Shown: positions 30,291 to 39,879 of the stretch, in pieces
Layout of the letters: every line of letters begins with the position of its first letter
Position numbering within the stretch: position 1 is the stretch's first letter
Source: Cyanobacteria bacterium FACHB-502
GTDB taxonomy: Bacteria > Cyanobacteriota > Cyanobacteriia > Elainellales > Elainellaceae
NCBI GenBank assembly: GCA_014695325.1
Contig: JACJNZ010000039.1
Coordinates: 930,001-994,000 of the forward strand
DNA: 64,000 nucleotides
Direction of reading: 5' to 3'
Position numbers and translations under genes: made by a program
Notes under the pieces: model-generated
What the model was told of the DNA's origin: nothing
The model's input: the letters and a program-made list of their open reading frames with translations, nothing else
The model's database searches: none

Positions 30291-30817
30291 ACGCTGCCCC
30301 TTTACTAGAAATTAGACGATTGAGTGAGTCGATCGAATCAAACAATTGAATCAGAGAATCGAATTACCTGATGAATGAGTCAAATCCTGAATTTAAGCGA
30401 TCGACCTTAAATAATGAACTCCGGCTCCTCAGAATTTTACAAGAGTAAATTTGTGGCTTGGCTGCTCCAGTTTAGTGAAAATTCAGTAAATCAGTTACTG
30501 GCAATTAACAATCTCTATCAGTCGCTGCTTTTGCGGATGCATTCCGCTGTCGCCCCTGCTAAATCTATGCTTACCAGCTTTCTATCCGTAGATCGATCGA
30601 GGGCATCCTTACTCGGACAGGATATGCTAGACAAGATTTTAGTCTCATCTCTCCCCTGACAGACTGTTTGCCTGAGGTTTAAGATCTACAGTCAGAGCGA
30701 TCGGCAGGATTGTTGAAAGCAACCCTGAGGAAAACTGGAGCGCGTCCTCCTTGAAAGGCGCCGAGAAAGAAGCCGACCTACAGCCAAGATTGCAGGACTA
30801 TCGCAGGAACGGAGCGT
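30291..30817. other. Intergenic region without a supported gene
   Basis: About 530 bases between divergent genes. An 81-codon frame on the plus strand (30414-30659) has no recognisable motif and a Ser/Leu-rich product, so I do not call it. No tRNA or clear promoter seen. Confidence 0.5.
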
Positions 30818-31549
30818 ATGCAGTCAAACCCAGCAGAACATTACTCCATTGATGCTTCTCCGATTTTGGAAGCCAGTGCCCACCGGACAGAAGGGCATTC
30901 CCTTAATGCGGAGCAGCTTTCCCGACGAGGTCGTCCTACCGAAGATTGCCTCAGCAGCGAGCCAACCCGCTTTCATGGCACGTTTGCCAGCAGCATGGAA
31001 ATGTATGCCGAAGCGCGAATGGTTGCCCAATACCTGGATGAGCATCGGGAATGGTTTCCGCGCTGTGCTCATCCAATGCAGTCTGAGTCGATCGGGGAAA
31101 CAGGTTATGCCCTTACCGTCGGTCGATTTGGCGCGTTTGGCTATGATGTCGAACCCAAAGTCGGACTCGATCTACTGCCGCAGCAGGCAGGCATTTATCG
31201 CATTGCTACGGTTTCAGTGCCAGGATACGAACCGCCCGGATACGATGTTGATTTTCAGGCAGCCCTTCAGCTTGTCGAAATTGAACCGGATCGGTCGCTT
31301 TTTGCGGCAAAAGAGCGGGCACAGCTCCCCGACAAAATTACCCACGTCGAATGGGAACTCGATTTGCAAGTGTTCCTCCACTTTCCCCGCTTCATCCAGG
31401 CTTTGCCCAAGTCCCTAGTCCAGTCCACAGGCGATCGTCTCCTGAACCAAATTGTGCGCCAAGTCTCCCGACGACTAACCCAGAAGGTACAAGAAGATTT
31501 TCATACCACTGCTGGAGTGCCCTTCTACAAAAAGAAAAAAGGTCTTTAG
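30818..31549 (+). CDS. DUF1997 family protein
   Basis: A 243-residue protein of the DUF1997 family, found in cyanobacteria and plastid-bearing organisms. The conserved part (about 50-230) includes YALTVGRFGAFGYDVEPKVGLDLLP and IYRIATVSVPGYEPPGYDVDF. The first 45 residues look disordered. There is no signal peptide. The function of the family is unknown to me. A shorter product starting at Met60 is possible, but the frame continues to ATG 30818 with plausible codon use. Confidence 0.82.
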   Translation: MQSNPAEHYSIDASPILEASAHRTEGHSLNAEQLSRRGRPTEDCLSSEPTRFHGTFASSMEMYAEARMVAQYLDEHREWFPRCAHPMQSESIGETGYALTVGRFGAFGYDVEPKVGLDLLPQQAGIYRIATVSVPGYEPPGYDVDFQAALQLVEIEPDRSLFAAKERAQLPDKITHVEWELDLQVFLHFPRFIQALPKSLVQSTGDRLLNQIVRQVSRRLTQKVQEDFHTTAGVPFYKKKKGL

Positions 31550-32054
31550 CGAGCGTCAGAGCAGGCTGCGAGTTGAAGTTTAGGGGGTTAAGTCTCCCCC
31601 TAATTCTCCCTAAATGGCTACTGGGTACACACTAAGCGAGTTTATTCGTATTTGAGGTACTGCAGCCCTCTAAATCCCTAATCTTGGGGAATTTCCGAAC
31701 CCACAATCAGCTCAGTTCCGCCCAGCATTGACCCGTCAGGACGTTCAGAGCCATTTCACCCGCTGGTCAGACTGATCAGTACACAGTCGCTTTAGGAGCT
31801 GTATAACCCGCTTACTGAAGAAACACTTCCTGCCAGGTGTAGTTCTCTCTCAGCTGCTCGGTATAAAACTCCCTATAAAAAAGACAAAGTAAGGTAGGGG
31901 AAAGTAGCAGGCTCTCTCACTCGCAATTTCTCAACCTGCTCACGCTCTCCTCAAACCTTACTATGGGCAACCTTACTATGGGCGATCGAGGAAAGAAAGC
32001 ACAAGAACAAAACATACGCCCACTCTCACCTCCCATCCCTTATTCCCTCATCCC
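31550..32054. other. Convergent intergenic region with repeats
   Basis: About 505 bases. Contains a C-run/G-run element near 31576-31620, a second looser one near 31668-31695, and a 15-bp tandem duplication at 31954-31983. No gene supported. Confidence 0.55.
31954..31983. repeat. 15-bp perfect tandem duplication
   Basis: aaccttactatgggc occurs twice in direct succession in a non-coding gap. Same unit length as the duplication at 19664-19693 but unrelated sequence. Confidence 0.85.
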
Positions 32055-32867
32055 CTACATCGGCGCAGCCAAAACTTGTGTCCAATAATGATTCCAGTTC
32101 TCAGTGCCCGTATCACTTGGCATAAAGTAATACCCAACTCCGATTTCCCTTAGTTTGGGGTCAAGCAAATTAGCCCGATGTCCGGGACTATTGATCCAGC
32201 CTTGCACCACACTGACAGCTGTTGTATGTCCTGCACCAATATTTTCAGCCACCCGCGACCAGCGATAGCCTGCGGCAGTTGCTCGTTGACCGGGCGTAAC
32301 GCCAGTGGGGCTGGTGTGATCGAAGTAATCCTCCAATGCCATGTTCTGGCTTTGGGTTTGGGCAGCCGTGCCTAACAGCGGATTCAGCGTCACGGGGGGC
32401 AAGCCATTTTGACGGCGAAAATCGTTGGTAAGCGACACAATTTGATCGATCACACTCACACTCACAGGCTGGGGTGCGGGTAAGCCAGTTTGCAGCGAGC
32501 TGCTGTTAGACGACGCACTGGTTTCAAGATTAAGCTGATAGCGGTTTGCTCCTTGTCCTCCAGCAGAAACCTGGAGGTAATAGGTTCCGGCTGCTAATTG
32601 AGAGCGGCTTACCTCTTTTTGCTGAAAACTTATCTGAGCCGATTGCACAATTTCGCCCGTATCAATTCGTCCGTTGAAATTGCGGTCTTGAACTAGCCTT
32701 AGGTTTGCTCCCTGCCTAGAGCTTCTAAACTTGATGCGAATGCCGCTGGGCTGTGCTAAATCAAACCGAAATAAATCGCTTGAGTTGCTGGAGTTCACTC
32801 GATCGCGAATTGCCGCCGTGCTGGGAATTCCTTTTGCAGCACTGAGGTCAGAAAGAGTTCTACGCAT
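32055..32867 (-). CDS. CAP (SCP/PR1)-domain protein with N-terminal prepeptidase-like module
   Basis: A 270-residue protein. The N-terminal module (about 1-118) matches the beta-sandwich type common in secreted cyanobacterial proteins, ending AGTYYLQVSAGGQGANRYQLNL. Inside it lies DRNFNGRIDTGE at 61-72, which fits the EF-hand calcium-loop consensus at all key positions (D61, N63, N65, G66, I68, E72). The CAP domain (139-268) shows LTNDFRRQNGLPPV, ENIGAG, GWINSPGHRANLLDP and a final NHYWTQVLA, as in the bacterial CAP group. Bacterial CAP proteins are usually extracellular and of uncertain function. No classical signal peptide is visible, so export may be non-Sec or absent. Confidence 0.88.
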   Translation of the reverse strand: MRRTLSDLSAAKGIPSTAAIRDRVNSSNSSDLFRFDLAQPSGIRIKFRSSRQGANLRLVQDRNFNGRIDTGEIVQSAQISFQQKEVSRSQLAAGTYYLQVSAGGQGANRYQLNLETSASSNSSSLQTGLPAPQPVSVSVIDQIVSLTNDFRRQNGLPPVTLNPLLGTAAQTQSQNMALEDYFDHTSPTGVTPGQRATAAGYRWSRVAENIGAGHTTAVSVVQGWINSPGHRANLLDPKLREIGVGYYFMPSDTGTENWNHYWTQVLAAPM

Positions 32868-33150
32868 GATTTCTCCTAAAGCAAACGCAAGCTGCGTTCA
32901 CCGATAGCAAGTTACAGTGAGCGATCGTCTTGCCAAGATTCAGAAGTCAAGGCGCATAGACGAATAAATTTGGGGAAATTGACAAAATAAGAGTTCCTGC
33001 AAAGCTTGGGGCAAAGCTCTGAATCGATGTTTGAGCGAAAGGTTGAGTCAAGGATTCCCTGAGTCAGAGATGCAGCCAGGGAATCAACAGGGAATGCAGG
33101 AAACGTTGGGGCAAAAGGTCAACAGGGGAATTGCCGTTTCTCAGTCGTCA

Positions 33151-34983
33151 TCAAACAGGGCTAAAGCTGTACTGAGCAGCCCAAGCATCAAAGCTACCCT
33201 GATTATTTATACCGCCATTTAGGAAAGTTCCTTGAGTTTGTCCCGCTAGGTAAACCGTGTACGGCGAGTTGAGCGCGGCGTTAGGCGCAGGGTTCACAAC
33301 GATTAAACTGTACACATCATCGTCCTGCGGCGTACCGACCAGCGTACTGCCGAGCAGCGTTCCCGCCGAATCAAAGGTGGCAAGCCAGCCATCGGACAAG
33401 CCGAGTGGGGCATTGCCAAAGAGTGATCCGGTCGTTTCCCCGGCCAAATAAATTCGATCGCGATCGTCGATCGCAATTGCCTGAGATTCGTCAAGCTGAG
33501 CCGTCCCAAACTGTTTGATCCATTGGCGAGTGCCATTGGAATCGTACTTCGCCAGAAAGGCATCGCTGCCGCCTGCGCTCGTTTGTCCCGGAAGGGCACC
33601 GATCGTATCGCCCGTGATGTAGACATTACCACCGCTGTCAACAACGACTCCGCCCGCTAGATTTGTGCCCGGAGCCTCGATTGTTTGATGCCAGAGCCTT
33701 GCTCCATTGCCGTTTAATTTGGCGACAAAGGCATCGCCGCCGGTAAGCGGATCGGTCACATTAGGGGTTAGCGTAGCGTTGGTAATCCCACTGAGGTAGA
33801 TATTACCTTGAGCGTCGAGCGTGATATCCGTGCCGCTGCTGGAACCTGAAAGCTCATTCAGTTCTACCACCCATTGCTGATTTCCACTGCTGTTGTATTT
33901 GGCAATAAAGGCTCGACTGGGCTGACCGAAGCCCGCTACTGGGGGTAAGCCGCGCAGGAAGCCTGTGACATAAACGTTGCCCTGAGCGTCGATCGCAATT
34001 CGCGAGGCAGCATCGGCAGCCGGAATAGCAGCACCCGGCGCAACTGGAATATCAGTCGTTGTGGCGATCGTTGCTGACCAAAGCGGTGTTCCATTAGAAC
34101 CATATTTGACAGCGTAGCCATTGGGATTGGGAACTGGTCCCAGAAAAGGAATAGTCTCTGTTATTACATCAATACCGGAGACATAGTAATTGCCTGCGCT
34201 ATCGGCGACGATGTCGGCTGCTACATCCGTTCCCGATCGCCCAAACTGTCTCAGGATTGGGGCAGATCCTTCAGTGCTAAGCTGCGCGACATAGCTATCT
34301 CGATCGCCTGCATTTGCTCCGCCCAAATTACCGTTGGTAGACCCTGCAACAAAAAGCGTCCCGCCGTTGACTGCAATTCCATAGGCATAGTCATTGGCAC
34401 TGCTTCCAAACTGACGCACCCAGTTTCGGGTAAAGGACTGAGAAGCGGGTGGGTTCGTTGGCGGCGAAGGCGGGGAAGGAGGAGGAGGCGAAGGTGAAGC
34501 AGGAGGAGGAGGCGAAGGTGAAGCAGAAGGGGACGGTGAATCTGTTGGAAGCGGAAGCGGCGTTGCACTAGCCACCAGTCGATAAGCGGTAGAATTTTTG
34601 CGGAAGTAGAGCCGCAAATAGTATTCCCCTGCATCCAGCGTCAGGTTTACAGTGTTAGAGCTACCTGAAGTTGCTTTCGATCGCGACAGAAAAGTGAACT
34701 GCCGCCGCAAATCTTTTGGTTTGAGCTGTCCCAGATTAGTTTGGCGAAGCCGCTTCCACGGTTTACCAGCAGTGGATTTTGGGATAAATACGTCAACCCC
34801 GATCGCACTTTTGCGTTGAATCCCGCTCACTTGCAGCGTTAGGGTACTGCGACTGCTCAACCGAAGCCGGGCAACGTCATTCCGGTCTTGCCGATCTAAA
34901 GCATCTCGAAGAGAGACGGGGGCTGCAAGAGAGCCTAAGTTTCTTGCTGCTCGCAGGCGATTTCCGAGACGATCGGCTGGCAT
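33151..34983 (-). CDS. SBBP-repeat beta-propeller protein with Pro-rich linker
   Basis: A 610-residue protein. Residues 1-140 form a prepeptidase-like module comparable to that of the CAP protein 0.3 kb downstream (ending AGEYYLRLYFRKNSTAYRLVAS). Residues 141-181 are a Pro/Ser tract, and 187-605 carry about seven to eight SBBP (seven-bladed beta-propeller-type) repeats of 50-60 residues, with signatures such as GSSANDYAYGIAV, DAQGNVYVTG and DSGGNVYITGDT. Such repeats are common in extracellular adhesive or structural proteins. No Sec signal is visible at the N-terminus. It lies upstream of the CAP gene on the same strand, which suggests a shared export route. Confidence 0.85.
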   Translation of the reverse strand: MPADRLGNRLRAARNLGSLAAPVSLRDALDRQDRNDVARLRLSSRSTLTLQVSGIQRKSAIGVDVFIPKSTAGKPWKRLRQTNLGQLKPKDLRRQFTFLSRSKATSGSSNTVNLTLDAGEYYLRLYFRKNSTAYRLVASATPLPLPTDSPSPSASPSPPPPASPSPPPPSPPSPPTNPPASQSFTRNWVRQFGSSANDYAYGIAVNGGTLFVAGSTNGNLGGANAGDRDSYVAQLSTEGSAPILRQFGRSGTDVAADIVADSAGNYYVSGIDVITETIPFLGPVPNPNGYAVKYGSNGTPLWSATIATTTDIPVAPGAAIPAADAASRIAIDAQGNVYVTGFLRGLPPVAGFGQPSRAFIAKYNSSGNQQWVVELNELSGSSSGTDITLDAQGNIYLSGITNATLTPNVTDPLTGGDAFVAKLNGNGARLWHQTIEAPGTNLAGGVVVDSGGNVYITGDTIGALPGQTSAGGSDAFLAKYDSNGTRQWIKQFGTAQLDESQAIAIDDRDRIYLAGETTGSLFGNAPLGLSDGWLATFDSAGTLLGSTLVGTPQDDDVYSLIVVNPAPNAALNSPYTVYLAGQTQGTFLNGGINNQGSFDAWAAQYSFSPV

Positions 34984-35131
34984 GAGCCATGCTCCTCCTG
35001 AACGTACTGTAGACTCTAGCCTGCCCTAATTCCTCCGACGATCGATCAAAATGCTCCGTACTTATACAGAAATTTTCAGGTCTGTAAAATTTTACTCAAA
35101 GAAACCTCAGTATGATTGACGAAGCCTAGAC

Positions 35132-35896
35132 CTATCGTTCATTGTTAACAATTCGCTGTGTGCGAAATGTAACATTCACGCCCTCATTTGATTGTTCCAA
35201 TACCAGCAGAGGAGTGGGCTTTGCTTTTTGATCCCAGTGCATCGTGGCAATTCTGCCCTGAATCGTTGGCTGCCAGTTCTCCTCACCGCCCTGACTCATG
35301 TATTTTTCCATACACTCAATAATCTGGGCGATCGTGGTTGAGGTGGGCTGAGTCGGCAGCTTAGCAAGCTTGATCTGAATCCGAAACAGCACTCGTCGAT
35401 TCGTTCCTACAGGTGAGCCGGATGGGTCGTATTCCACATCAAAAATTTCGTCGATCATTCGTCCTGTTGCACTGGCAATGCCGACAATGCCGTTGTCTGC
35501 CTGGGAGGGACGTAAGGCGATCGTAATTTTTTCTTTGACTCTAATTTTAATTTGATTAACAATAGTAAAGTGAAACTGCTCTTCCTCCATCCGCATCCGC
35601 AGATAGTCAAGGTTAAACTCGCGGGAGTGGATCAGGTCCGGATTGCGCTCCATTTTGCTGATCGTGCCCAGTGCTAACTTCAGCTTTTTTTGCAGTTCTC
35701 GATTTTTGAATTCCTCAAACCGCCGCTGTTTTTCGAGCTTGGTCGTGCGGATTTTGTTGTAAATCGCTAGCCCGATTAGCAGCAGCGTGAGAATACCTGA
35801 CGTTGCCATCCAGATCTGCTGGAGCGAGAGTTCAGAGGCTGGGGTAGCAGGCTTTGCCTGAGCCAGATGAGGTTCGACATGAATCAGTAGAGACAT
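35132..35896 (-). CDS. Single-pass membrane protein with coiled coil, unknown function
   Basis: A 254-residue protein. After about 25 residues comes a membrane helix (about 28-45), then a basic coiled coil (KLEKQRRFEEFKNRELQKKLKLAL), then a soluble domain of mixed beta/alpha pattern to the end, including VKEKITIALRPSQADNGIVGIAS. Topology with the soluble domain in the cytoplasm is likely because of the Lys/Arg-rich stretch after the helix. I recognise no named family. It is divergent from the SRPBCC gene at 36162. Confidence 0.68.
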   Translation of the reverse strand: MSLLIHVEPHLAQAKPATPASELSLQQIWMATSGILTLLLIGLAIYNKIRTTKLEKQRRFEEFKNRELQKKLKLALGTISKMERNPDLIHSREFNLDYLRMRMEEEQFHFTIVNQIKIRVKEKITIALRPSQADNGIVGIASATGRMIDEIFDVEYDPSGSPVGTNRRVLFRIQIKLAKLPTQPTSTTIAQIIECMEKYMSQGGEENWQPTIQGRIATMHWDQKAKPTPLLVLEQSNEGVNVTFRTQRIVNNER

Positions 35897-36161
35897 GGCT
35901 AAGTGGGATCAGAGCGATCGACAGTTTTTGGTTGATATGAATTATGCAGTTAGGATGCCCCTGAGACATGGACAGAGAATCATCCTTACACACATCTTTC
36001 CAGGCAGCTTGCTGGGAACCCGTACAGTTTTTACAGGAACTTGTACTCATAGAGAAAAAAGCTAGTTGTTCGCAGCACCTTAGAGGAGGAATCGTTCCTT
36101 TCCTGCCGCTCGATTGCTAAAGTAATGCAAGAGTACGCCCGGTTTTAGATGTCAAATTTTT

Positions 36162-36614
36162 ATGTCAAATTGGCTTGAGCATAGTGTCCAGATCGAGGTT
36201 CCCGTTCCAATGGAGCAGGTTTGGGGGTTGTGGGCTGACCTGGAGCAGATGCCGAACTGGATGAAATGGATCGAGTCTGTGAAGGTGCTGGAAGACAATC
36301 CCGATCTGTCGCGCTGGAAGCTAGCAACCGGAGGACTAGAGTTTAGCTGGAAATCGCGCATTCTCAAGCAGATTCACCATCAGATTATCCAGTGGGAGTC
36401 GGTTGACGGGCTGCCTAACCGGGGCGCAATTCGGTTTTACGATCGCGGCGAGTACAGTATTGTGCGGCTCAGCGTGTCCTATGCAATTCCAGGCGTGATT
36501 GGCAAAATTATGGACAATTTGTTTTTGGGACGGGTGGTTGAATCGACGCTTATGGCAGATCTGGAGCGGTTTAAGGAATATGCGATCGCCGCTCACACAA
36601 ATTCGGCTGCTTAA
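36162..36614 (+). CDS. SRPBCC-fold (polyketide cyclase/dehydrase-like) protein
   Basis: A 150-residue START-related protein with a hydrophobic ligand pocket. SVQIEVPVPMEQVWGLWADLEQMPNWMKWIESVKVL is the family's opening strand and helix pair, followed by regular beta strands and a long C-terminal helix (STLMADLERFKEYAI). Ligand unknown. The first bases of the gene, atgtcaaatt, are duplicated at 36149-36158, 13 bases upstream, where the first copy opens only a nine-codon frame (MSNFYVKLA then stop) overlapping the true start; the ATG at 36162 is chosen because it continues into the domain. Confidence 0.85.
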   Translation: MSNWLEHSVQIEVPVPMEQVWGLWADLEQMPNWMKWIESVKVLEDNPDLSRWKLATGGLEFSWKSRILKQIHHQIIQWESVDGLPNRGAIRFYDRGEYSIVRLSVSYAIPGVIGKIMDNLFLGRVVESTLMADLERFKEYAIAAHTNSAA

Positions 36615-36689
36615 CTGAGTATTTTAATTGAGCAGTCATTTTTAATAGAGGGCGTGCAGTAAACGGTCAGCCTCAGTTCAAGGTTTTGC

Positions 36690-36720
36690 AGCCCCCCACA
36701 CCCTCAAAAGGGGGGACTTT
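36690..36720. repeat. C-run/G-run inverted intergenic repeat
   Basis: gcagccccccacaccctcaaaaggggggacttt can fold as a strong hairpin and closely matches the element at 913-939. It sits between two convergent genes and might also act as a transcript end. Confidence 0.6.
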
Positions 36721-36736
36721 ATAAGGTTGAGCAGAC

Positions 36737-37813
36737 CTAGGCTGACTGCCGATCGATCCATTCTAAAATTCGATTCCATGCCCACCAGGGGTCACAATCG
36801 CCGAAGCGACGTTGGCAGGCTTTGCTGCTGAAATAGCCCACATGACCCCCATATTGGGTCAACATCAGATCGATCGCTTCATTTGACGCGCAGGCAGCCT
36901 GGAGATCAGGAACGATCGTCGGGTCAAACAACGGATCGTCTGCTGCATACAGAATCAGCGTTGGCTTGGTCAGGTGAGGCAGCAGGGGTAAAGGACTACT
37001 GGCATCGTAGTACGCCTCAACCGAGGGAAAGCCTAATGGTTTAATCACCAGTTCGTGATCAAAGCCCCAGATACTATTTGCCCGATCGATCGCCGCTGGA
37101 TCGAGACTGCCCGGATGATATTGCCGAATTTCTAGGGCAAGCTGCTTAAGGGCACGGGCGATTCCCCGTTCCAGATGTTTTCCCAATGGATCATTCATCA
37201 GGTAGGCAAGCGATCGGTGGGAATCCAGACTGGGACAAATCACCGCTCCACCTCTTAGATCGGACGGCTCAATGCCCAAATCGGCAAAATTCTCAGCGTG
37301 AGATGCTTCCTGAATGCCCCAGAGCGCAAGCTGACCGCCCAATGAGTAGCCTGTAAACCAGAAAGGCGGCGGACAGCCCAACGCTTTTGCCTTTGCCGCG
37401 ATGTGAACGAAATCTTGCCCTTCATAGATTCCATCAGAAGTGAGCGTCGGCGACAGCTCTGCTGTTTTGCCATGTGCCCGCCAGTCGAATAAGACGACCG
37501 CATAGCCCTGAGCAAATGCCTTGCGTCCGAGAAGTTGCAGAAACCACTGATTTTCCAGCGTGCCCGTAATTCCGTAAGTTCCCACGATTGTCCCCTTAGG
37601 CGACTCTGGAACTGCCACCCATCCGAAAATTGGCACATTACCCTGCCCCAGAAATATCTGGGATCGATAGGAAGGCTCAGGGTCAATCGTCCACTGTTGC
37701 CACTGACGACTCGCTTGCAGGGCTATGAATACCGTCATCGCATAGCCATTGCGTAAGCCCCACGGCGGCAAAAAAGAAGTATCCAGAACACCTGAATTTT
37801 TGAGGGAACTCAT
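36737..37813 (-). CDS. Alpha/beta hydrolase, YheT-like
   Basis: A 358-residue alpha/beta-hydrolase. The nucleophile elbow GYSLGG puts Ser at residue 157; TLILYAADDPLFDP supplies a candidate Asp and QYGGHVGYF the His, completing the triad. LFDWRAHGKTAELSP is the usual oxyanion-loop region. It resembles the YheT/embryogenesis-associated group, whose substrates are unknown. Its ATG overlaps the stop of the preceding gene as TAATG, so translation of the two is probably coupled. Confidence 0.88.
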   Translation of the reverse strand: MSSLKNSGVLDTSFLPPWGLRNGYAMTVFIALQASRQWQQWTIDPEPSYRSQIFLGQGNVPIFGWVAVPESPKGTIVGTYGITGTLENQWFLQLLGRKAFAQGYAVVLFDWRAHGKTAELSPTLTSDGIYEGQDFVHIAAKAKALGCPPPFWFTGYSLGGQLALWGIQEASHAENFADLGIEPSDLRGGAVICPSLDSHRSLAYLMNDPLGKHLERGIARALKQLALEIRQYHPGSLDPAAIDRANSIWGFDHELVIKPLGFPSVEAYYDASSPLPLLPHLTKPTLILYAADDPLFDPTIVPDLQAACASNEAIDLMLTQYGGHVGYFSSKACQRRFGDCDPWWAWNRILEWIDRQSA

Positions 37814-38235
37814 TAAACTCCTGACGGTTCAAGGGCTTGTTTCACCTGACGCAAAATTCGGGCACGACTGGCGATCGTCGCCGTTTCGCCTTCAAGCTGC
37901 ACATAGATTTTACTGGGCGATAGGGTTCCTGCCGATCGCTCAAAAGTCAAAACCTCACCTTCTTCTGCCGTTTTTTCGTATCCCATCTGGCTCAGCGTAC
38001 TTTCAAGCTGATTTACAAATTTCTTTCTGCTTGCAACTGAAACCGTCAGCGTGGTCGTACGGTTGAAAGAGGTTCCCAGCCCCCCTGCAATCAGTCCGGC
38101 GATCACCCCCAGGATCTGCGGTACGCCTGTTTCTGAACCAAAATGCAACCCTCGAATTGTGACAAAACCGACAATGACTGCTGTTGCTGTGAAGTAGTAG
38201 AGAAACGTAGGCAGTACACCAGGTCCAAATTGCAT
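37813..38235 (-). CDS. Small membrane protein of unknown function, coupled to the hydrolase gene
   Basis: A 140-residue protein with two N-terminal hydrophobic segments (about 8-27 and 41-58) and a soluble C-terminal domain starting TLTVSVASRKKFVNQLESTL. The second half looks like a small alpha/beta domain. I recognise no named family. The stop codon and the next gene's start form TAATG at 37811-37815, so it is the first gene of a two-gene operon. Confidence 0.72.
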   Translation of the reverse strand: MQFGPGVLPTFLYYFTATAVIVGFVTIRGLHFGSETGVPQILGVIAGLIAGGLGTSFNRTTTLTVSVASRKKFVNQLESTLSQMGYEKTAEEGEVLTFERSAGTLSPSKIYVQLEGETATIASRARILRQVKQALEPSGV

Positions 38236-38425
38236 TGCGGGTAATTCCTAACTTCATTGTTTTTATAGCGTTTTTTGGGGAGGGGTGAGTCGGTGGGTAG
38301 GTGAGCGAGTGTACCTAGATACCCAACTTATCCGATAAACTTACTGGACTTTCTGTTGGCGATCGGTTAGTCTCAAATCCATAGTTGAGTATCCTGATTG
38401 ATTTACCGTATTTTGGAGGGCAAAG

Positions 38426-39493
38426 ATGTTTCAGATTCGTAAACTGCGGCGATTTGTGGCGCTGCTGCTGGCTGGGGTTAGCTTGAGCATTAGCCTTGCG
38501 GCCTGCACAGGCAGCGGAACAACCCAAACCACTGCATCTGGAGACGGCAATTCAGCAGGTCAGCCTGCCGAGCTAACGTTTGTCTCTTTTGCGGTAACTC
38601 AGGCTGCTTACGAAAAGATCATTCCGCTGTTTACGAATAAATGGAAGCAGGAACATAACCAGGACGTAACCTTTAACCAGAGCTACGGCGGTTCCGGTTC
38701 TCAAACTCGCGCGGTTATTGATGGACTGGAAGCCGATGTGGTTGCGCTGGCACTGGCACTCGATACACAGAAAATCGAGAAAGCAGGACTGATTGAGTCA
38801 GGTTGGGAAAAAGAACTACCCAACGACAGCATCGTGACGAAATCGGTGATTGCGCTGGTAACTCGCGAAGGCAATCCCAAGAATGTGAGATCCTGGCAAG
38901 ACTTAACCCGCAGCGATGTAAAAGTGATCACGGCGAATCCGAAAACTTCTGGAGGTGCGCGCTGGAACTTCCTAGGACTGTGGGGTTCGGTGTCACAAAA
39001 CGCTGAAGATGCGAAGGCACTGCAATACGCCACTGATGTTTTCAAGAACGTGCCCGTGCTACCCAAAGATGCTCGCGAATCAACTGATGTCTTCTTTAAG
39101 CAAAAGCAGGGCGATGTGCTGCTGAACTACGAGAACGAAGTGCTGCTGGCGAAACAAAAAGGCGAAGTGCTGCCCTATGTGATTCCTGACCCCAATATTT
39201 CGATCGACAATCCCATTGCAGTAGTCGATACCAATGTAGACAAGCACGGCACCAGGGAAGTTGCAGAAGCGTTTGTGCAGTTCCTTTACACCCCTGAGGC
39301 GCAGCGTGAGTTCGCGAAGGTTGGCTTCCGTCCTGTAGATACTTCCGTTGCTCAGGAGTTTGCCAGCGAATACCCCAAAATCAAAAATCTAAGCACTGTG
39401 CAGAATTTTGGCGGCTGGAGCCAGGTGCAGGAAAAGTTCTTCGATGATGGAGCTGCCTTTGACAAGATTCAGGCACAGGCTGGACAAGGCTAG
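38426..39493 (+). CDS. sbpA: Sulfate-binding protein of an ABC transporter
   Basis: A 355-residue periplasmic lipoprotein with signal and lipobox LAAC (Cys27). It binds sulfate (perhaps thiosulfate) for import. The ligand-binding segments FNQSYGGSGSQTRAVIDGLEADVV and ANPKTSGGARWNFLGLWG and the C-terminal FLYTPEAQREFAKVGFRPV are typical of the Sbp/CysP family. GGAGGG lies nine bases before the ATG, one of the stronger ribosome-binding sites in the window. The usual permease and ATPase genes cysT, cysW and cysA do not follow; the next gene is transketolase. Confidence 0.94.
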   Translation: MFQIRKLRRFVALLLAGVSLSISLAACTGSGTTQTTASGDGNSAGQPAELTFVSFAVTQAAYEKIIPLFTNKWKQEHNQDVTFNQSYGGSGSQTRAVIDGLEADVVALALALDTQKIEKAGLIESGWEKELPNDSIVTKSVIALVTREGNPKNVRSWQDLTRSDVKVITANPKTSGGARWNFLGLWGSVSQNAEDAKALQYATDVFKNVPVLPKDARESTDVFFKQKQGDVLLNYENEVLLAKQKGEVLPYVIPDPNISIDNPIAVVDTNVDKHGTREVAEAFVQFLYTPEAQREFAKVGFRPVDTSVAQEFASEYPKIKNLSTVQNFGGWSQVQEKFFDDGAAFDKIQAQAGQG

Positions 39494-39879
39494 TTTAGCA
39501 AGTACCAGTTATTTGCTCTGATTGTGGTGCCCAATCTTTTGAGCTTGCCACTCAGAACATCGCGTCAGATTCTCCTCTCTTTAGGACTCGATCGCTTTAC
39601 TCTCAACGAGTGGGGCGATCGATTCTTTAGGCGGGTTAGAAGCTATTGCAGGCATCCTCTCCCGGTTTCGATATCCTGCTGCTTAAGAGAAATCCGTTTT
39701 GTATTAGGTTTAAAAGGGACAAAGGATAGATCATTCGCCTCATAAGTTATAAACTATAAGCAATATCGATAAGTATAGTTACTTACTGTTTGTGATCCGG
39801 TCTTCGTGTACTGGACGCAGATTTTGAACTGCTGATCTCCTGTCCATCTCGCCAAGCCGTTTGTTGAATAGAGGAAGTC
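39494..39879. other. Intergenic region between sbpA and tkt
   Basis: About 390 bases on a same-strand junction. A/T-rich stretches at 39735-39790 probably hold the tkt promoter but no clean consensus pair is visible. No sulfate-permease coding remnant was found in it. No RNA gene recognised. Confidence 0.5.

Noticed and set aside
30414-30659. An 81-codon plus-strand frame
   Set aside because: No motif, no ribosome-binding site, and Ser/Leu-rich composition like random sequence.
39524-39745. A 73-codon frame after sbpA that might be a permease remnant
   Set aside because: No hydrophobic membrane pattern and no resemblance to CysT or CysW.
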